Below are positions 19,598-32,500 of a DNA stretch of 64,000 nt, piece after piece. A program made the translations under genes and the position numbers. Every line of letters starts with the position of its first letter. Positions within the stretch are counted from its first letter, which is position 1. Origin of the DNA: Takifugu bimaculatus (Eukaryota > Chordata > Actinopteri > Tetraodontiformes > Tetraodontidae); NCBI GenBank assembly GCA_004026145.2, contig SWLE01000367.1, forward strand, positions 54,009 to 118,008, written 5' to 3'. The notes beneath the pieces are model-generated. The model saw nothing but the letters and a program-made list of their open reading frames with translations, was not told where the DNA came from and did no database searches.

Positions 19598-20206
19598 CAG
19601 GGTGCTCACACTTTTTCAGCATGCGAGCTACTTACAAAATGACCAAGTCAAAGTGATCTACCCACCACAAAAATGCAAAACATTAATTATTTTCAAATGT
19701 ATTGAGGATTATTTGTATGTACAGTTGATGTACTTTGCTTAACTGAATGAGCCAATATGGCAAAACACACATAATAATTAACTATTAACCTTTTTTTGTA
19801 ATTACCTAAGTTTACTTTGCTGACGTGCACTGAACTGAACCAGCCAGGGAGGCACAGGGACCGTAGCTGCTGACAGCCTCACCCACACCTCCAGATGTTC
19901 ATCAGTCACCGTGCAACGCTTTTTGGACTTCATCATCTTCATGTAGAAAGTAGATGTTTGCACTGGCCGATATGAAAGTGATCTGTTTTTGTCTTCTTAC
20001 TTGGTCCCGCTCCCTCAGTCATTTTGATGACCAGAAGCTTTAGCGGTGGCTTAAAATCAGAGGTAATTGGCTGAATAGTTTAGCGCTTCTGATTGGCTGC
20101 CCTGTATGTCAATCAAGTGACGGGATGAATGATAGGCTGATATTTTTTAATGTCACGCAGCGATCGACCGACTGGTAGATCCCGATCGACGTAATGAGCA
20201 CTCCTG
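19598..20206. mobile_element. non-autonomous hAT-type element upstream of unit C PYD
   Basis: Ends CAGGGTGCTCACAC and GAGCACTCCTG form short imperfect inverted repeats. The flanks CTCTAAAT (19590-19597) and CTCTAAAG (20207-20214) are an 8-bp duplication with one mismatch; unit D has the empty site (GACTCTAAAGAGAAG). No transposase. Just after it, about 60 bp that hold the PYD exon acceptor in units B and D are missing. Confidence 0.8.
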
Positions 20207-20231
20207 CTCTAAAGAGAAGACGGATGCTACA

Positions 20232-20505
20232 ATGGCCCAAGAGATCCTGCTGAATGTTCTGGAGGCTTTAACTAAGAAAGAATTCCGTAAATTCAAATTT
20301 TACCTGAAAGATCCTGGAGTCATGGGAGGCTTCAACCCGATTAAAAACCACCAACTAGAGACCAGAGAGAGGACGGTCGTTGTGGATTTGATGGTGAAGG
20401 CTTACAAAGATCAAGGAGCCGTGGAAGTCACCAAGAAGATTTTAGAGAAGATACCTCGGAATGACATTCTGCAAAATCTTTCAGCTGTCAGTTCAGATCC
20501 AGAAG
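20232..20505 (+). CDS. PYRIN domain exon, unit C
   Basis: ATG 20232 to GAAG|GTCAGT, 91 codons plus one nt. It is closely similar to unit B but with substitutions in the first helices (LEALTKKEFRKF for LEDLTEEEFNKF), which turn acidic positions basic. PYD helix charges mediate homotypic contacts, so the partner preference may differ. The usual upstream acceptor is missing because of the hAT insertion and an adjoining deletion, so this must be a first exon or use another acceptor. Confidence 0.83.
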
Positions 20506-23500
20506 GTCAGTTTCTGTTCTAAAGCCTTTAATACAGGAGAGGTTAAAGGTTAAACTGTTTCTCTAGTTCGTTATCAGTGTTGCTGAGAATAAAGTGCTGA
20601 ACGGAGAACAGAAAGCTCAAAACACGTCGGGTAAAACATCTTTACACTAAAATGTTTCAGAGAATTCCAGAGTTGTTTCATGATGATATATTCATAAAGC
20701 ACTTTAAAAACAACCATTACAATTATAAAGCAGCTCAGATAAAATAAGTACAAAAGAACACAGAAGAAAAAAACGACACAAATGAAAGCAGGATGTTGGA
20801 GAGGAAGTGATGAGTTTCCTTCCTGTGCTGTCGCCATCAGAGGAAGCTTTGGTTTACTTGCTGCTAGGGCCACCGCACGTCTGCAGTGTAGCTACCAGTG
20901 TGGGCCCTGGGGAGGTTCATTTTTATACTAGCACACGAACATGTAAGATTACAATACGCGTAAGGGTAAGCATCATATGATAAAGCATAAGCGTCACAAG
21001 ATAAAACAAAGCATGATATAGAGAAAGGAACATATAAGAAAATGGGGGATGGATGGTCAGGTTGTCTCCTGCTATCCTGAGGTGATAGAACATCAGCTAA
21101 AGCAGGTCAGGGTTCTGGTCAGGAGTGACAATAAGTAGTTACAGCATTTTTCAATGAACAGTTTGAACCTGACACAGGACCAAGGTGCATTTTGAGATGG
21201 CTTTTAAAGATGTGGAGTAAAGGGGGCTGTCTAACGTCCGATGGCAGATGGCTTCATGATTTAGGAGCAGCACTCCAGGTGGTTCTGCTGAGATTCTGGT
21301 GCCTCCGGGAGCCGATCAGCCGCCCTGAGGCCCAAAATCACCAGATTGCTGCATCAGAGGACTTTACAGGCAGCACAGGTGTGACGTCCTCCGTCCTTAG
21401 GCCCTCAAACCAGGTCAGGAAAAACCTGGAGAAACCTGGAGGAGATCCACAGCTGAGGGATCCGTCTCCCTGGGACGGGCAGACGTGCAGCAGAGGCCAC
21501 GTGCACAGAGCACATCAGCATTAACAGTAATATACCAGGTCCAGGTGCATCTTCAGACGTCCTCATCAGAGATGTGGCCCACCTTCATCCTCCGGGTCCT
21601 GATGGAGCGAATCCAGGATCAGCAAGACCAGAGAAAACCAAGACCGGCAATATGTGCATTTATGTAGGAGAATATGGGAACGGGCAGGAGAGGACAGACG
21701 GGGGGGCACGTTAGTGGTACTTTACAGTAATCCAGCTGATAGAGGTGTAATAAATAATATATATAATAATAGATTTTATTTCAAAGCGCCTTTCAAGACA
21801 CTCAAGGACACTTTACAGTACATCTATGCAACAGTTAAACACTATTTACAATTTAAAATCATAGGTCAGCTTCACAGTTAAGATTTCAACAACAATTGCA
21901 ATAGCAGCAATTACAATAACAAATAGTCAGTAGGTGAAACATACATATATACATAAGATCAACAAAGCAGCATGTAATCATAAACCTAAACAAAGAAAAC
22001 AATTAAGGGTGGTGCAGTGAGTAAGCCAGACGAAAAAGGTGTGTTTTGAGGTTTGATTTAAACATGGGGAGAGAGTCGGTATTTCGAATGTCTGGTGGTA
22101 AGGAGTGTTGGATCGCAGTACCTCTCGTGTGTCACTGCCAATCCGCGTGTTCTTTAAATGAAGACTTCAAGTAAACAAATGTCAATTTCAAAATGTATTT
22201 AGCAAACAGATGTATTTAGCAAACAGATGTATTTAGCAAACAGAATCAATTCAAGATACAAATATTACAGAGCTCCGGGCCAGTTCATAACCCTAGCAAC
22301 AACAAAGTCAATTGTCAGGGCATGAAGTCTGACGACCTAACTATCCCTTGACCCAGTCTTATATAGAAAGATATATGTAAATTATTGATGCTAATTCAGT
22401 CCAATCCAGTCCTTCTTCTTGGATGACCCCATCTTCTTCTTCCAGCCTCCTTTGGTGTTGGTGTGGTCCTTCTTGTCCATTATCTTCTCCAGATGGCCAG
22501 GTCCGAAGTCATATTCCTGCCAAGGAACTTATCAACACCAGTAAACTACGTTGTCATGTTTTACGATGGGGATCTACCCTTTCCTGTCTGGCTGGCTCCA
22601 ACTGTCTGACCAGTCCTCAGGTCAAGGAAGGGTCAACTGACTTGCTCGTGTGTATTCCTACTAAAGAGTATATAGTATTCCTAACTTCTAAACTAACTGT
22701 AACATAAAACCAAACATATAGTATAACACATGCTAATAGGATAAAAGATGCTAACAAGATAAAATATTTCACTTCAGGAGTTCCAAAGGTGAGGAGCAGA
22801 GCGACTGAAAGCTCTGGCCCCCATGGTCCTAAGGTAGACAGGGGGCACAGTGAGGTTGGGGGAGGAGGAGGATCTGAGGGGGCGTGTTATGGCAATGTGG
22901 AGGAGGTCAGGCGAGTTTATGGATGGCTCTGAAGGTGAGTAGAAGGATTTTGTACTGGATCCGGAAAGTGATGGGAAGCCAGTGGAGTTGTTGTAGGATG
23001 GGGGAGATGTGGTGGGAAGATGGGGTTCTGGTGATGATGCGGGCAGCTGAATTGTGGACCAGTTGTAGCTTGTGGAGAGATTTTTGAGGGAGACCGAAGA
23101 GGAGGGAGTTGCAGTAATCTAAACGTGAGGTAACAAGACTATGGACGAGGATGGAGGTGGTGTTGGGGGAGAGGGAGGGACGAAGTCGATTTATTTGTCG
23201 GAGATGGAAATAGGCGGCCCGAGTGGTATGGCTGATGTGGGATTTAAATGAGAGAGTGCTGTCAAGGATGACGCCCAGACTCTTAACTTGAGGGGAGGGG
23301 GAGACCAAGGAGGTGTCAATGGGAATGGAGAAACTGGCAACTTTTGAGAGTGATGATTTCGTCCCTACGAGGAGCACTTCAGTTTTATCACTGTTTAATT
23401 TAAGGAAGTTGGACGATAACCAGGCTTTGATTTCAGCTAAGCAGGTGGGGAAGGAGGAGGGTGGGAGTGAGGAGTTAGGCGAGCTTGAAAGGTACAGTTG

Positions 23501-26500
23501 AGTGTCGTCTGCATAACAGTGATATTGGATGTTGAATTTGCGAAAGATGGCGCCAAGGGGAAGAAGATAGATGATGAATAGCACGGGTCCCAGGACTGAG
23601 CCCTGTGGCACGCCTAAAGTGACTGGGGAGAGGTTGGACTTGAATGATTTGAGCTGGATGAACTGTGTGCGGCCTGAGAGGTACGAATGGAACCACTAAA
23701 GGGGGGTCTTGGCAAGGCCGATGGAGGAGAGTCTACGGAGTAGAATGGGGTGGGAGATGGTGTAATGCTGCAGTAAGGTTGAGGAGGATAAGGATGGAAA
23801 GTGAACCAGAGTCAGCTGCAGTGAGAAGGTCGTTGGTTATTTTTATGAGAGCAGTTTCAGTGCTGTGGCGGGGGCGGAAACCAGATTTGAAGGGGTCATA
23901 AAGGGAATTATGTGCTAGGTGGGTGTGTAGTTGAGAGGTGACTACTTTTTCAAGGATTTTGGAAATGAAAGGTAGATTAGAAATGGGACGGAGATTGTTG
24001 TAATTATTGGGGTCTGAGCCTGTTTTTTTCAGGATTGGGATGATGGCTGCCGTTTTGAGGGATGAGGGAATAGTTCCAGTCGAAAGTGACAATTTAATGA
24101 TGGCAGAAATGAGGGGGAGCACAGCAGGGGAGATTTGACCAGATTGGTGGGTAGGGGATCCAGCTGACATGTTGAGGGTTTGGATTTCCGGATAAGAGCA
24201 TCGATGTCAGGATTTTTAGGGAGAAGAAAACTGGAGAATTGATGGAGGTGAGGCAGATTAGTTGGTGGGCTGGGAGGAGGTCCGGGTTGGAGAGCGGGAA
24301 GTGAGCCGGTGTCTAGGTGATGGTGAATGTTTAGGATTTTGTCCTTCAAAAACTGCATTAGGGAGTTACAGTTGTCAGTTGAATACAGGTGTGGAGGTAG
24401 GGAGTCAGGTGGCTGGATAGTTTTGTTGAGAAGTGTGAAAAGAGATCTGGTGTTTCCTTTGTTGGAGGAGATCTGGGCAGAGTAGTATTTTGTCTTGGCT
24501 TGGTGAATTGCGTCCTTGTATTGGTAGATGTGGGCAATGTACATTTCCTTGTGGATCAGGAGTCCAGTTTTCTTATAAAGTCTTTCCATTTGACAGCCTT
24601 TGGTTTTCATGGAGCGGAGATGAAATGTAAACCAGGGGGCAGTTGTGGAGAATGAAACAGAGCGTGTTTTGGCTGGGGCGAGGGAGTTGAGGATGTTCTT
24701 TAAACTAGTATTGTAGTGGGATGTGATTTCGTCGGTGGTAGTAAAACAGTCTGGGATGATAATATCATTAATGTGGGAACTAAGGGTGTCAATGTTGATG
24801 TTTTTCAAATTGCAGAATGAGATAAAGCATGGTGACTTAACTCTGAAGTGGCGGAGTGCAGTGCTGAAAGAGATGAGGAAATGGTCGCTGACATGGAGAT
24901 CATCAGCAGTGCAGTAGAGGGGGATGAGACCAGAGCAGCAGAGAAGGTCCAGAGTGTGTCCTTTAGTGTGCGTTGGGAAGTTGATAAAATTATGCAGTCC
25001 AAAGCTCTCCAGGCATGATAAAAAGTCTCTGGTGAGGGGCAGATTGGTATTGTCCATGTGGATATTGAAGTCCCCTAGTATTGTTATGTTTGGAGATAGT
25101 ATACATAGATGGGTGAGCAAGACGGCAAAGTCATTTAGGAAGTCGCTGTGGGGCTTGGGGGGGCGCTAAATAGTGGCAATGATGGTGGGAGTGGGTCCAG
25201 AGAGTGTAAGTGCCAAATGTTCAAATGAGGATGATGGAAGCAACGACAGCGGAAGGATCTTCCACTTCTGGTGGTGAATCACTGCGATACCACCACCACG
25301 GCCGTGGGAGCGGGGGTGGGAAAAATATGTATAGTCCGGTGGGGTGGAGTCGTTGAGTGAGGAGAAGTCATTTGGTTGTTGCCAGGTTTCCGTAATACAA
25401 AGAAAGTCGAAATTGCGGTCAGTTAGGAGTTTGTGGATGAGGTGTTCCTTGTTCGTGAGTGAGCGGATGTTAAGAATCCATTAAGTAATAAAGGCATGGA
25501 TAGAGGTGGTATAAAGGCATGGATAGAGGTGCTATAAAGGCATGGATAGAGGTGTAATAAAGGCATGGACAGAGGTGTAATAAAGGCATGGACGGAGGTG
25601 TAATAAAGGCATGGATAGAGGTGTAATAAAGCCATGGATAGAGGTGTAATAAAGGCATGGACGGAGGTGTAATGAAGGCATGGATAGAGGTGGTATAAAG
25701 GCATGGATAGAGGTGTAATAAAGGCATGGATAGAGGTGTAATAAAGGCATGGACAGAGGTGTAATAAAGGCATGGATAGAGGTGTAATAAAGGCATGGAC
25801 AGAGGTGTAATAAAGGCATGGATGGAGGTGTAATAAAGGCATGGATGGAGGTGTAATAAAGGCATGGATAGAGGTGTAATAAAGGCATGGATGAGAGCTT
25901 CAAAGTGCTGCCGTGAGATGTTTTCACCGCCTGCAGCCAAGCACCATCATAACCACTAACGTCATTAAAATGTCGTAAATTTAGAGTTAACTGTTACCAA
26001 GACACACAGGAAGTGGTCTGACTGAGGAGGCATGCTTAGGGTTAGGGTTAACCCATCCTTCCAGATGAAGCTGCACCGCCTTTTCTTGGAATGGAGGTTT
26101 GTCTCCTATCAAGTTCAGAACTCATGATCAACCCTTCGGACCTGCTGAGACCCGCCACCACTTTCATTGTTTTTCCTGATCTGGAATCAGTGAAACTTGA
26201 TCCAGTCTGAAACTTTGAGCGTCAGATCTCAACAGCAGCATCAACAGCAAATTGCTGCAGCGTCAGTCTGAAAGAATTCCAGTCGTACCTGCTTTAAAAG
26301 CTCTTCTGAGTTCTTTACTTAAGTTTTTGGAATTGTTTTACTCCAGTGATGCTGTTCTTGTCTTTTTGAAATGTGAAGCCCAACTGGACCTGAGAAGAAG
26401 ATAAACTGTAAAACATCAGCTCAAAGCACTCTGGAATAAATATATAATATATTCATATCTGCTGAATATATCGACTAACACATGTGCATGTATATTTTGC

Positions 26501-29496
26501 TTTAAGGTCCCACATGTGAACACGTCCCCATCGGCTCTTATCAATCAAACCTTCAGTCAAACCTGAGGAGCAAGTTTATGTGTGTGCAGGAAGGCTGCGA
26601 TGAGAAGGCAGACGAGCAACGGCTGGACGACGTCTACACACAGCTGTACGTCACCACCGGTGGCGACATACACATCAATGCTCAGCACGAGGTCACTCAG
26701 ATTGACATGGTTGGGAACCCTTCAGACACAGAACAACCCATTAGTCCCAGTGACCTGTTTACACCTCCAGCTGGGAAATATAAACCCATAAGAACTGTTC
26801 TGACCAACGGAAATGCAGGAATTGGCAAAACCTTTCTAATCCGCAAGTTTGTGTTGGACTGGGCAGAACAACGAGCCAATCAAGACGTGCATCTCATATT
26901 GCCGTTCACCTTTCGCCACCTGAACCAGTTGAGGGGGAGACGCCTATCCTTGGCTGAACTCACTCATAATTGCATCCAAGAGTCCAGGGCCATTCAAATA
27001 GAGGCTCTTAACAGCATCTTTACAGCTCTGCAGTCATCAGGAGACACCAATTTTGACAGTTGTAAATTCAAGCTTCTGTTTATCTTGGATGGGCTGGATG
27101 AGAGCCGACTAGAAATGGACACCAGAACCAATGAATTCCAGGAGGCGGATATAGATGTGAAGGCACCGTGCTCGGTGGAGGTCCTGCTCACAAACCTCAT
27201 TAACAGAAGTCTTCTCCCCTCCGCTCGACTCTGGATAACCACGAGGCCCGCGGCAGCCAATCAGATCCATCCGGATTTTGTGGACATGAGGACAGAGGTG
27301 CGAGGGTTTACTGACATGCAGAAGGAAGAGTACTTTAGGAGGAAGTTCAAGGACGAGGAGCAGGCGTGCAGGATCATCTCTCACATCAAGGCATCTCGAA
27401 GCCTCCATATCATGTGTCACATCCCAATCTTCTGCTGGGTCACTGCAAAGGTTTTTGAGGATGTGTTGAAGATGCGAGAAGAGCTGCCCAAGACTCTCAC
27501 AGCGATGTACATCTACTTCCTGGTTGTTCAGTCCACACCGAAAAACAAGAGAGGAGACGGGAAAGCTCCACAATGGAGTCCAGAGAGCTGTGAGATGATT
27601 CCAATTCTGGCAAAGCTGGCATTTGAACAACTGCAGAAAGGCAATGTGATCTTCTACGAGTCTGATCTAAGAGACTGTGACATCACCGTCAGGTCGGCTG
27701 ATGCCTACTCAGGAGTGTTCACGCAGATGTTCAGAAGGGAGCGAGAACTGTTCAAGGAGGAGGTGTTCTGCTTTGTCCATCTGAGTGTTCAGGAGTTTCT
27801 CGCTGCTCTTCATGTACATTTGAAATTCACCAAGTCTGGCACCAACACACTGTCAGAAAAAACAACCGTATTACGTTATTTACGCTCTAAATTGCCCAAC
27901 ACCAAAATCAAACAGGCTGATTTTTACCAGTGTGCGGTGGACGAGGCCTTGCAAAATGAAAAAGGACACCTGGACCTGTTCCTGCGGTTCCTTTTGGGTC
28001 TTTCTCTGCCGACCAATCAGGCTCTTCTACGAGGTCTAATTTACGGTGAAGGTAGCTCAGAGCCCAATCAGGAAATCATTGGCTACATCAAGTGGAAGAT
28101 TGGAGAGAATCTGTCCTCAGAGAGAATCATCAACCTGTTCCACTGTCTGAACGAGCTGAACGATAGTTCACTGGTCCAGGAGGTTCAACAGAACTTCAGA
28201 TCTGGAAGATTGACAACAGAAAGGCTCTCCCCTGCTCAGTGGTCAGCTCTTGGCTTCATATTACTGTCCTCAGGACAAGACCTGGAGATGTTTGACCTGA
28301 AGAAATACTCTGCTTCAGAGTGGGTTCTTCTGAGGCTGCTGCCAGTGGTCACAGCCTGCAGAAAAGCCCTGTAAGTGTTCTGCAGGTGTTCTGCAGGTGT
28401 CTGCAGGTGTCTGCAGGTGTTCTGCAGGTGTCTGCAGGTGATCTGCAGATTTCTGCAGGTGTTCTGCAGGTGTTCTGCAGGAGCTCTGCAGATGTTCAGC
28501 AGGTGTTCTGCAGGTGTCTGCGGGTGTTCTGCAGGTGTCTGCGGGTGTTCTGCAGGTGTCTGGGGGTGTTCTGCAGGTGTCTGAGGTGTTTCTGTCAGGT
28601 GTTCTGCAGGTGTCTGCAGGTGTTCTGCAGGTGTCTGCAGGTGTCTGCGGGTGTTCTGCAGGTGTCTGCGGGTGTTCTGCAGGTGTTCTGCAGGTGTCTG
28701 CAGGTGTTCTGCAGGTGTCTGCAGGTGTCTGCAGGTGTTCTGCAGGTGTCTGCAGGTGTCTGCAGGTGTTCCGCAGGTGTCTGCAGGTGTTCCGCAGGTG
28801 TCTGCAGGTGTTCCGCAGGTGTCTGCAGGTGTTCTGCAGGTGTTCAGCAACACGCATCACATCTGGCAGCGTTTTAGGCAGTCGCAGTAGTTACTCCAAG
28901 AACTGATTTCATTCCGTATCATTGCACCTTCCGTCCTCATAAAGGTCAACTAAAGAAATAAGCCTGCGTCCCTGATTGTGCAGGAGAGAACCAGAAGGAT
29001 TTCCTGCTTTCTTCTTTTATTCTTTTTTCAGGTTGAGTCACTGCAATCTGAGGGAGAGGAGTTGTGAAGCTCTGTCCCCCGTCCTCAGCGCCTCCTCCTC
29101 TAGTCTGCTAGAGCTGGACCTGAGTAACAATGAGCTGAGGGATTCAGGGCTGAACAAGCTCTCTGTTGGTCTGAAGAGTCCAAACTGCCGGCTGGAGATC
29201 CTCAGGTTAGTGCTCCTTATCAGCATCATCAGTTTTTCTAAATGGCAGCTTGAAATTTTGGTTATCTTCCAAAAAGAGGAAATATCTTTACCAAAAATGC
29301 CGACCAGCCGACCACTGTTCACTCCCACAGCTTTTAAAATGACTTAGTCTGGTTCTGGTTCCTGTGCTTCGCTCCCCAGTCAGGTCCAGGCCCCGACACA
29401 CGACCCAGAACTTTGCATAAATGAGCTGTTAATTAGTGAGGAATGTGTGTGCGTGTGTGTGTGTGGTGGATGTGTGTGTGTGTGTGTGCGTGTGTT

Positions 29497-29535
<39 letters not shown>

Positions 29536-32500
29536 ATGTGAATGGTGGTTGTGTGTGTGTGTGTGTGTGGTGGATGTGCTTGCATGCAGGTTATCGGGCT
29601 GTCTCATCACAGCAGAAGGATGTTCTTCTCTGGCCTCAGCGTTGAGGTCCAACCCAACCCATCTAAAAGAACTGGACCTGAGCTTCAACCATCCTGGAGA
29701 TGTTGGAACGAAGCAGCTCTCTGCTGTTCTGGAGGATCCAGAGTTGAGCCTGGAGGTTCTCAGGTAGATGCAAACACCCTCCCTAAAATGAAGACCTGAT
29801 ACTATTTATTGATGGGCGATGTACATCTACTTCCTGGTTGTTCAGTTCACAAAGAAAAACAAGAGAGGAGACGGGAAAGCTCCACAATGGAGTCCAGAGA
29901 GCTGTGAGATGATTCCAATTCTGGCAAAGCTGCCATTTGAACAACTGCAGAACGGCAATGTGATCTTCTACGAGTCCGATCTAAGAGACTGTGGCATCAC
30001 CGTCAGGTCGGCTGATGCCTACTCAGGAGTGTTCACGCAGATGTTCAGAAGGGAGCGAGGACTGTTCAAGGAGGAGGTGTTCTGCTTTGTCCATCTGAGT
30101 GTTCAGGAGTTTCTCGCTGCTCTTCATGCACATTTGAAATTCACAAATTTTGGCACCAACATACTGTCAAAAAAATAACCTTTTTACGTTGTTTACGCTC
30201 TAAACTGTTCAACACCAAAATCAAACAGGCTGATTTTTACCAGTGTGCGGTGGACGAGGCCTTGCAAAATGAAAACGGACACCTGGACCTGTTCCTGCGG
30301 TTCCTTTTGGGTCTTTCTCTGCCGACCAATCAGGTTCTTCTACGAGGTCTAATTAACGGTGAAGGTAGTGTTGTAAATCTTCTCCTGGTGGTTGCTGAGA
30401 TGTGTTGATGAGGAAGGAATCTTCGCAGACACCGACTTGGTTATCAAAGATGTTTATTGGAGAGAACAGTCAGGTATCAATCGAACACTGCAGATTGTCC
30501 GAGGGAGGTTTCGCGGTCCCGATGGTGAAGAACTCCGAGGTGTCTTCATCGTCACCTCCTTCTTATACAGTCGAGTAAACACATTCTTTACTGATGACCT
30601 CACGCTGTACAATATGGCCAACCCAATGGTATAGCGTTCAGTTATTACCAAAAAAGGGAATACTTGAAGATGCTTCATGCTACACATCCTCATATGGAGG
30701 ACAACCAGGGGCCCACAGGCTCCAGTGTCATCTTTTAGCATCTCCTCTTACATAAAGGAGGAAGACACCGGACACACATGTGGAGGATGTCCTAATATGG
30801 TGCTTAGGTTGGCTGTTAAACACATTAAGGCCTTACAGACGTAAAGCCTGCATAGAACGGGTCAGATACTACATATTTCCCCCCTTCGAGACTACATAGT
30901 CTCAAAAAATAAAGAATAACCAAGTTTTAATAAAAGTGACGGTGACTAATAAAGTGGTATAATTTGAAAAAGATTGATTACTTAGACATGAACAATATGT
31001 GAATTTAGTGGAGTGCGAGAGTGAAAAACCCATCCGACAGACCTCTTTCAGTCTACAACCATCAAAACACTTTAGACGGGAAAATTCTCTCACGGTCCTT
31101 CTGTCGACGGCGACCACCTATGGTACTCCAATCCAATTTGCAAAAAAGTTATATTCGGGAAGAGGTTGGCAAACACATACAAGATACTCAGAAAAAAATC
31201 AAAAAATGTCCACGATCAGGCTGGTCGTCCCATCGGACCTTACCTTGGAGCTTTCCCTGCCTAAGGACCCCTTTCCCTATACCAAAACAAGGAAAAAACT
31301 GAGTTCTCATAGCATCTGCCTACTGATGAAATTTCCCTAGTAAATTTATTAATACAAACTTCAAATGTATGCATTAAACACATCAACGGTAATTTTCGAA
31401 TCTGTAGTTCACAGTCCCCTGATGAAGGATCTTCAGTTGTTCCCCATCTTCATTCAGGGTCCTCCAGCGTCTTTCACAGTTCATTTTGAATTTCTGAGTC
31501 CATTCCAACATAGTTGTCACCCCAACGTAGCTCCCCAACTACTGTCCTGGAAACAGAAAACAGAGGTGCCAGTATCTTTGCAAAAAAAAAACATTGGTTT
31601 CATTAGAGAGAATACAATACAAACATATCAAAACATGATTATCACGATTAAGTAAATTATGTAACCATTTCCCCCCTTTGTCACCGGAACTACAACGGAG
31701 GAAAGGAAAACATAAACACCAGTAAATGCAAAGAGTAACATAAGGATGTGACTCGAAGGTCACACTAGATACTGAATTACTGATTATACTGGATATTTAT
31801 CAACCATCTCATCAGAAATGTCCTCCTCATCTGAATCAGCCAAAGCTTTGACACTTAAGAGTGGCATCTGAACCTGGTCGCTAGGCATCACTACACCAAT
31901 CCAACGCAATATCATCGCCTTGGCACAAGTTAATGACAAAGTACAAAAACAAAACATCACACTTAGTGACACTACGACGGCACTGAGAACCTGTACCAAC
32001 ATAGCTCCCATTGGACCAAATTTGTCCTGAAGCCAAGCCGTCGCTGACGTTCCTGCGCTTTCAGAAGGTCCAAACGCATCTCTTATCTTCTTCAAAGCGT
32101 CAATCACACTTGTTATATTATCACCTTTGTCTGGAATCAGAGTGTAACACGCATCTCCTGTCAAGTTCAACGACACACACAAACCTCCTTCTCTGGCCAA
32201 GATGTAATCTAGCGCCATGTCATGTTTCAACAACGTAAGTCTGTGACTTCTCTGAGTGTTTGAAAGATGTTCAAAGCCTTTTATGGTTTCATTAGCAAAA
32301 CCCTGCAGAGTGTAAGTAATATTGCTGAGGTACTTGTGGAACAGATGTCACCAATGGAAATTGATACGATTGGCATAATGTTCGGTTCGATTGCATTTGT
32401 GATGTTTGATCAGGTTGGTTTTCCATCACTACTGCTTGCTTTTTCTCTTTGCGTTTGTTATCCACCAGCTGCAGTTGAGTAAGTTTTCTGAGAGTTTTAT

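Larger units (their letters stand above)
21755..25484 (-). mobile_element. L2-like non-LTR retrotransposon inserted in the 23-bp VNTR
   Basis: On the minus strand, from right to left: an endonuclease region (CITETW, then ILGDFNIHMD), a linker, and reverse transcriptase with PQGSVLGPVLFIIYLLPLG and the catalytic box YADDTQLYLS, then SLGVILDSTLSF. The 3' tail lies at 21755-21880. A GTAATAAA duplication flanks it (21747-21754 and 25485-25492), so it landed inside a VNTR unit. Frames are broken in several places and it is interrupted by a solo LTR (22106-22776). The L2/CR1 group is the likeliest clade. Confidence 0.85.

Noticed and set aside
30392..30634. Small + strand frame in the LTR (also 36503-36700)
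   Set aside because: Identical because the LTRs are copies; it is antisense to the retroviral transcript and has no recognisable product.
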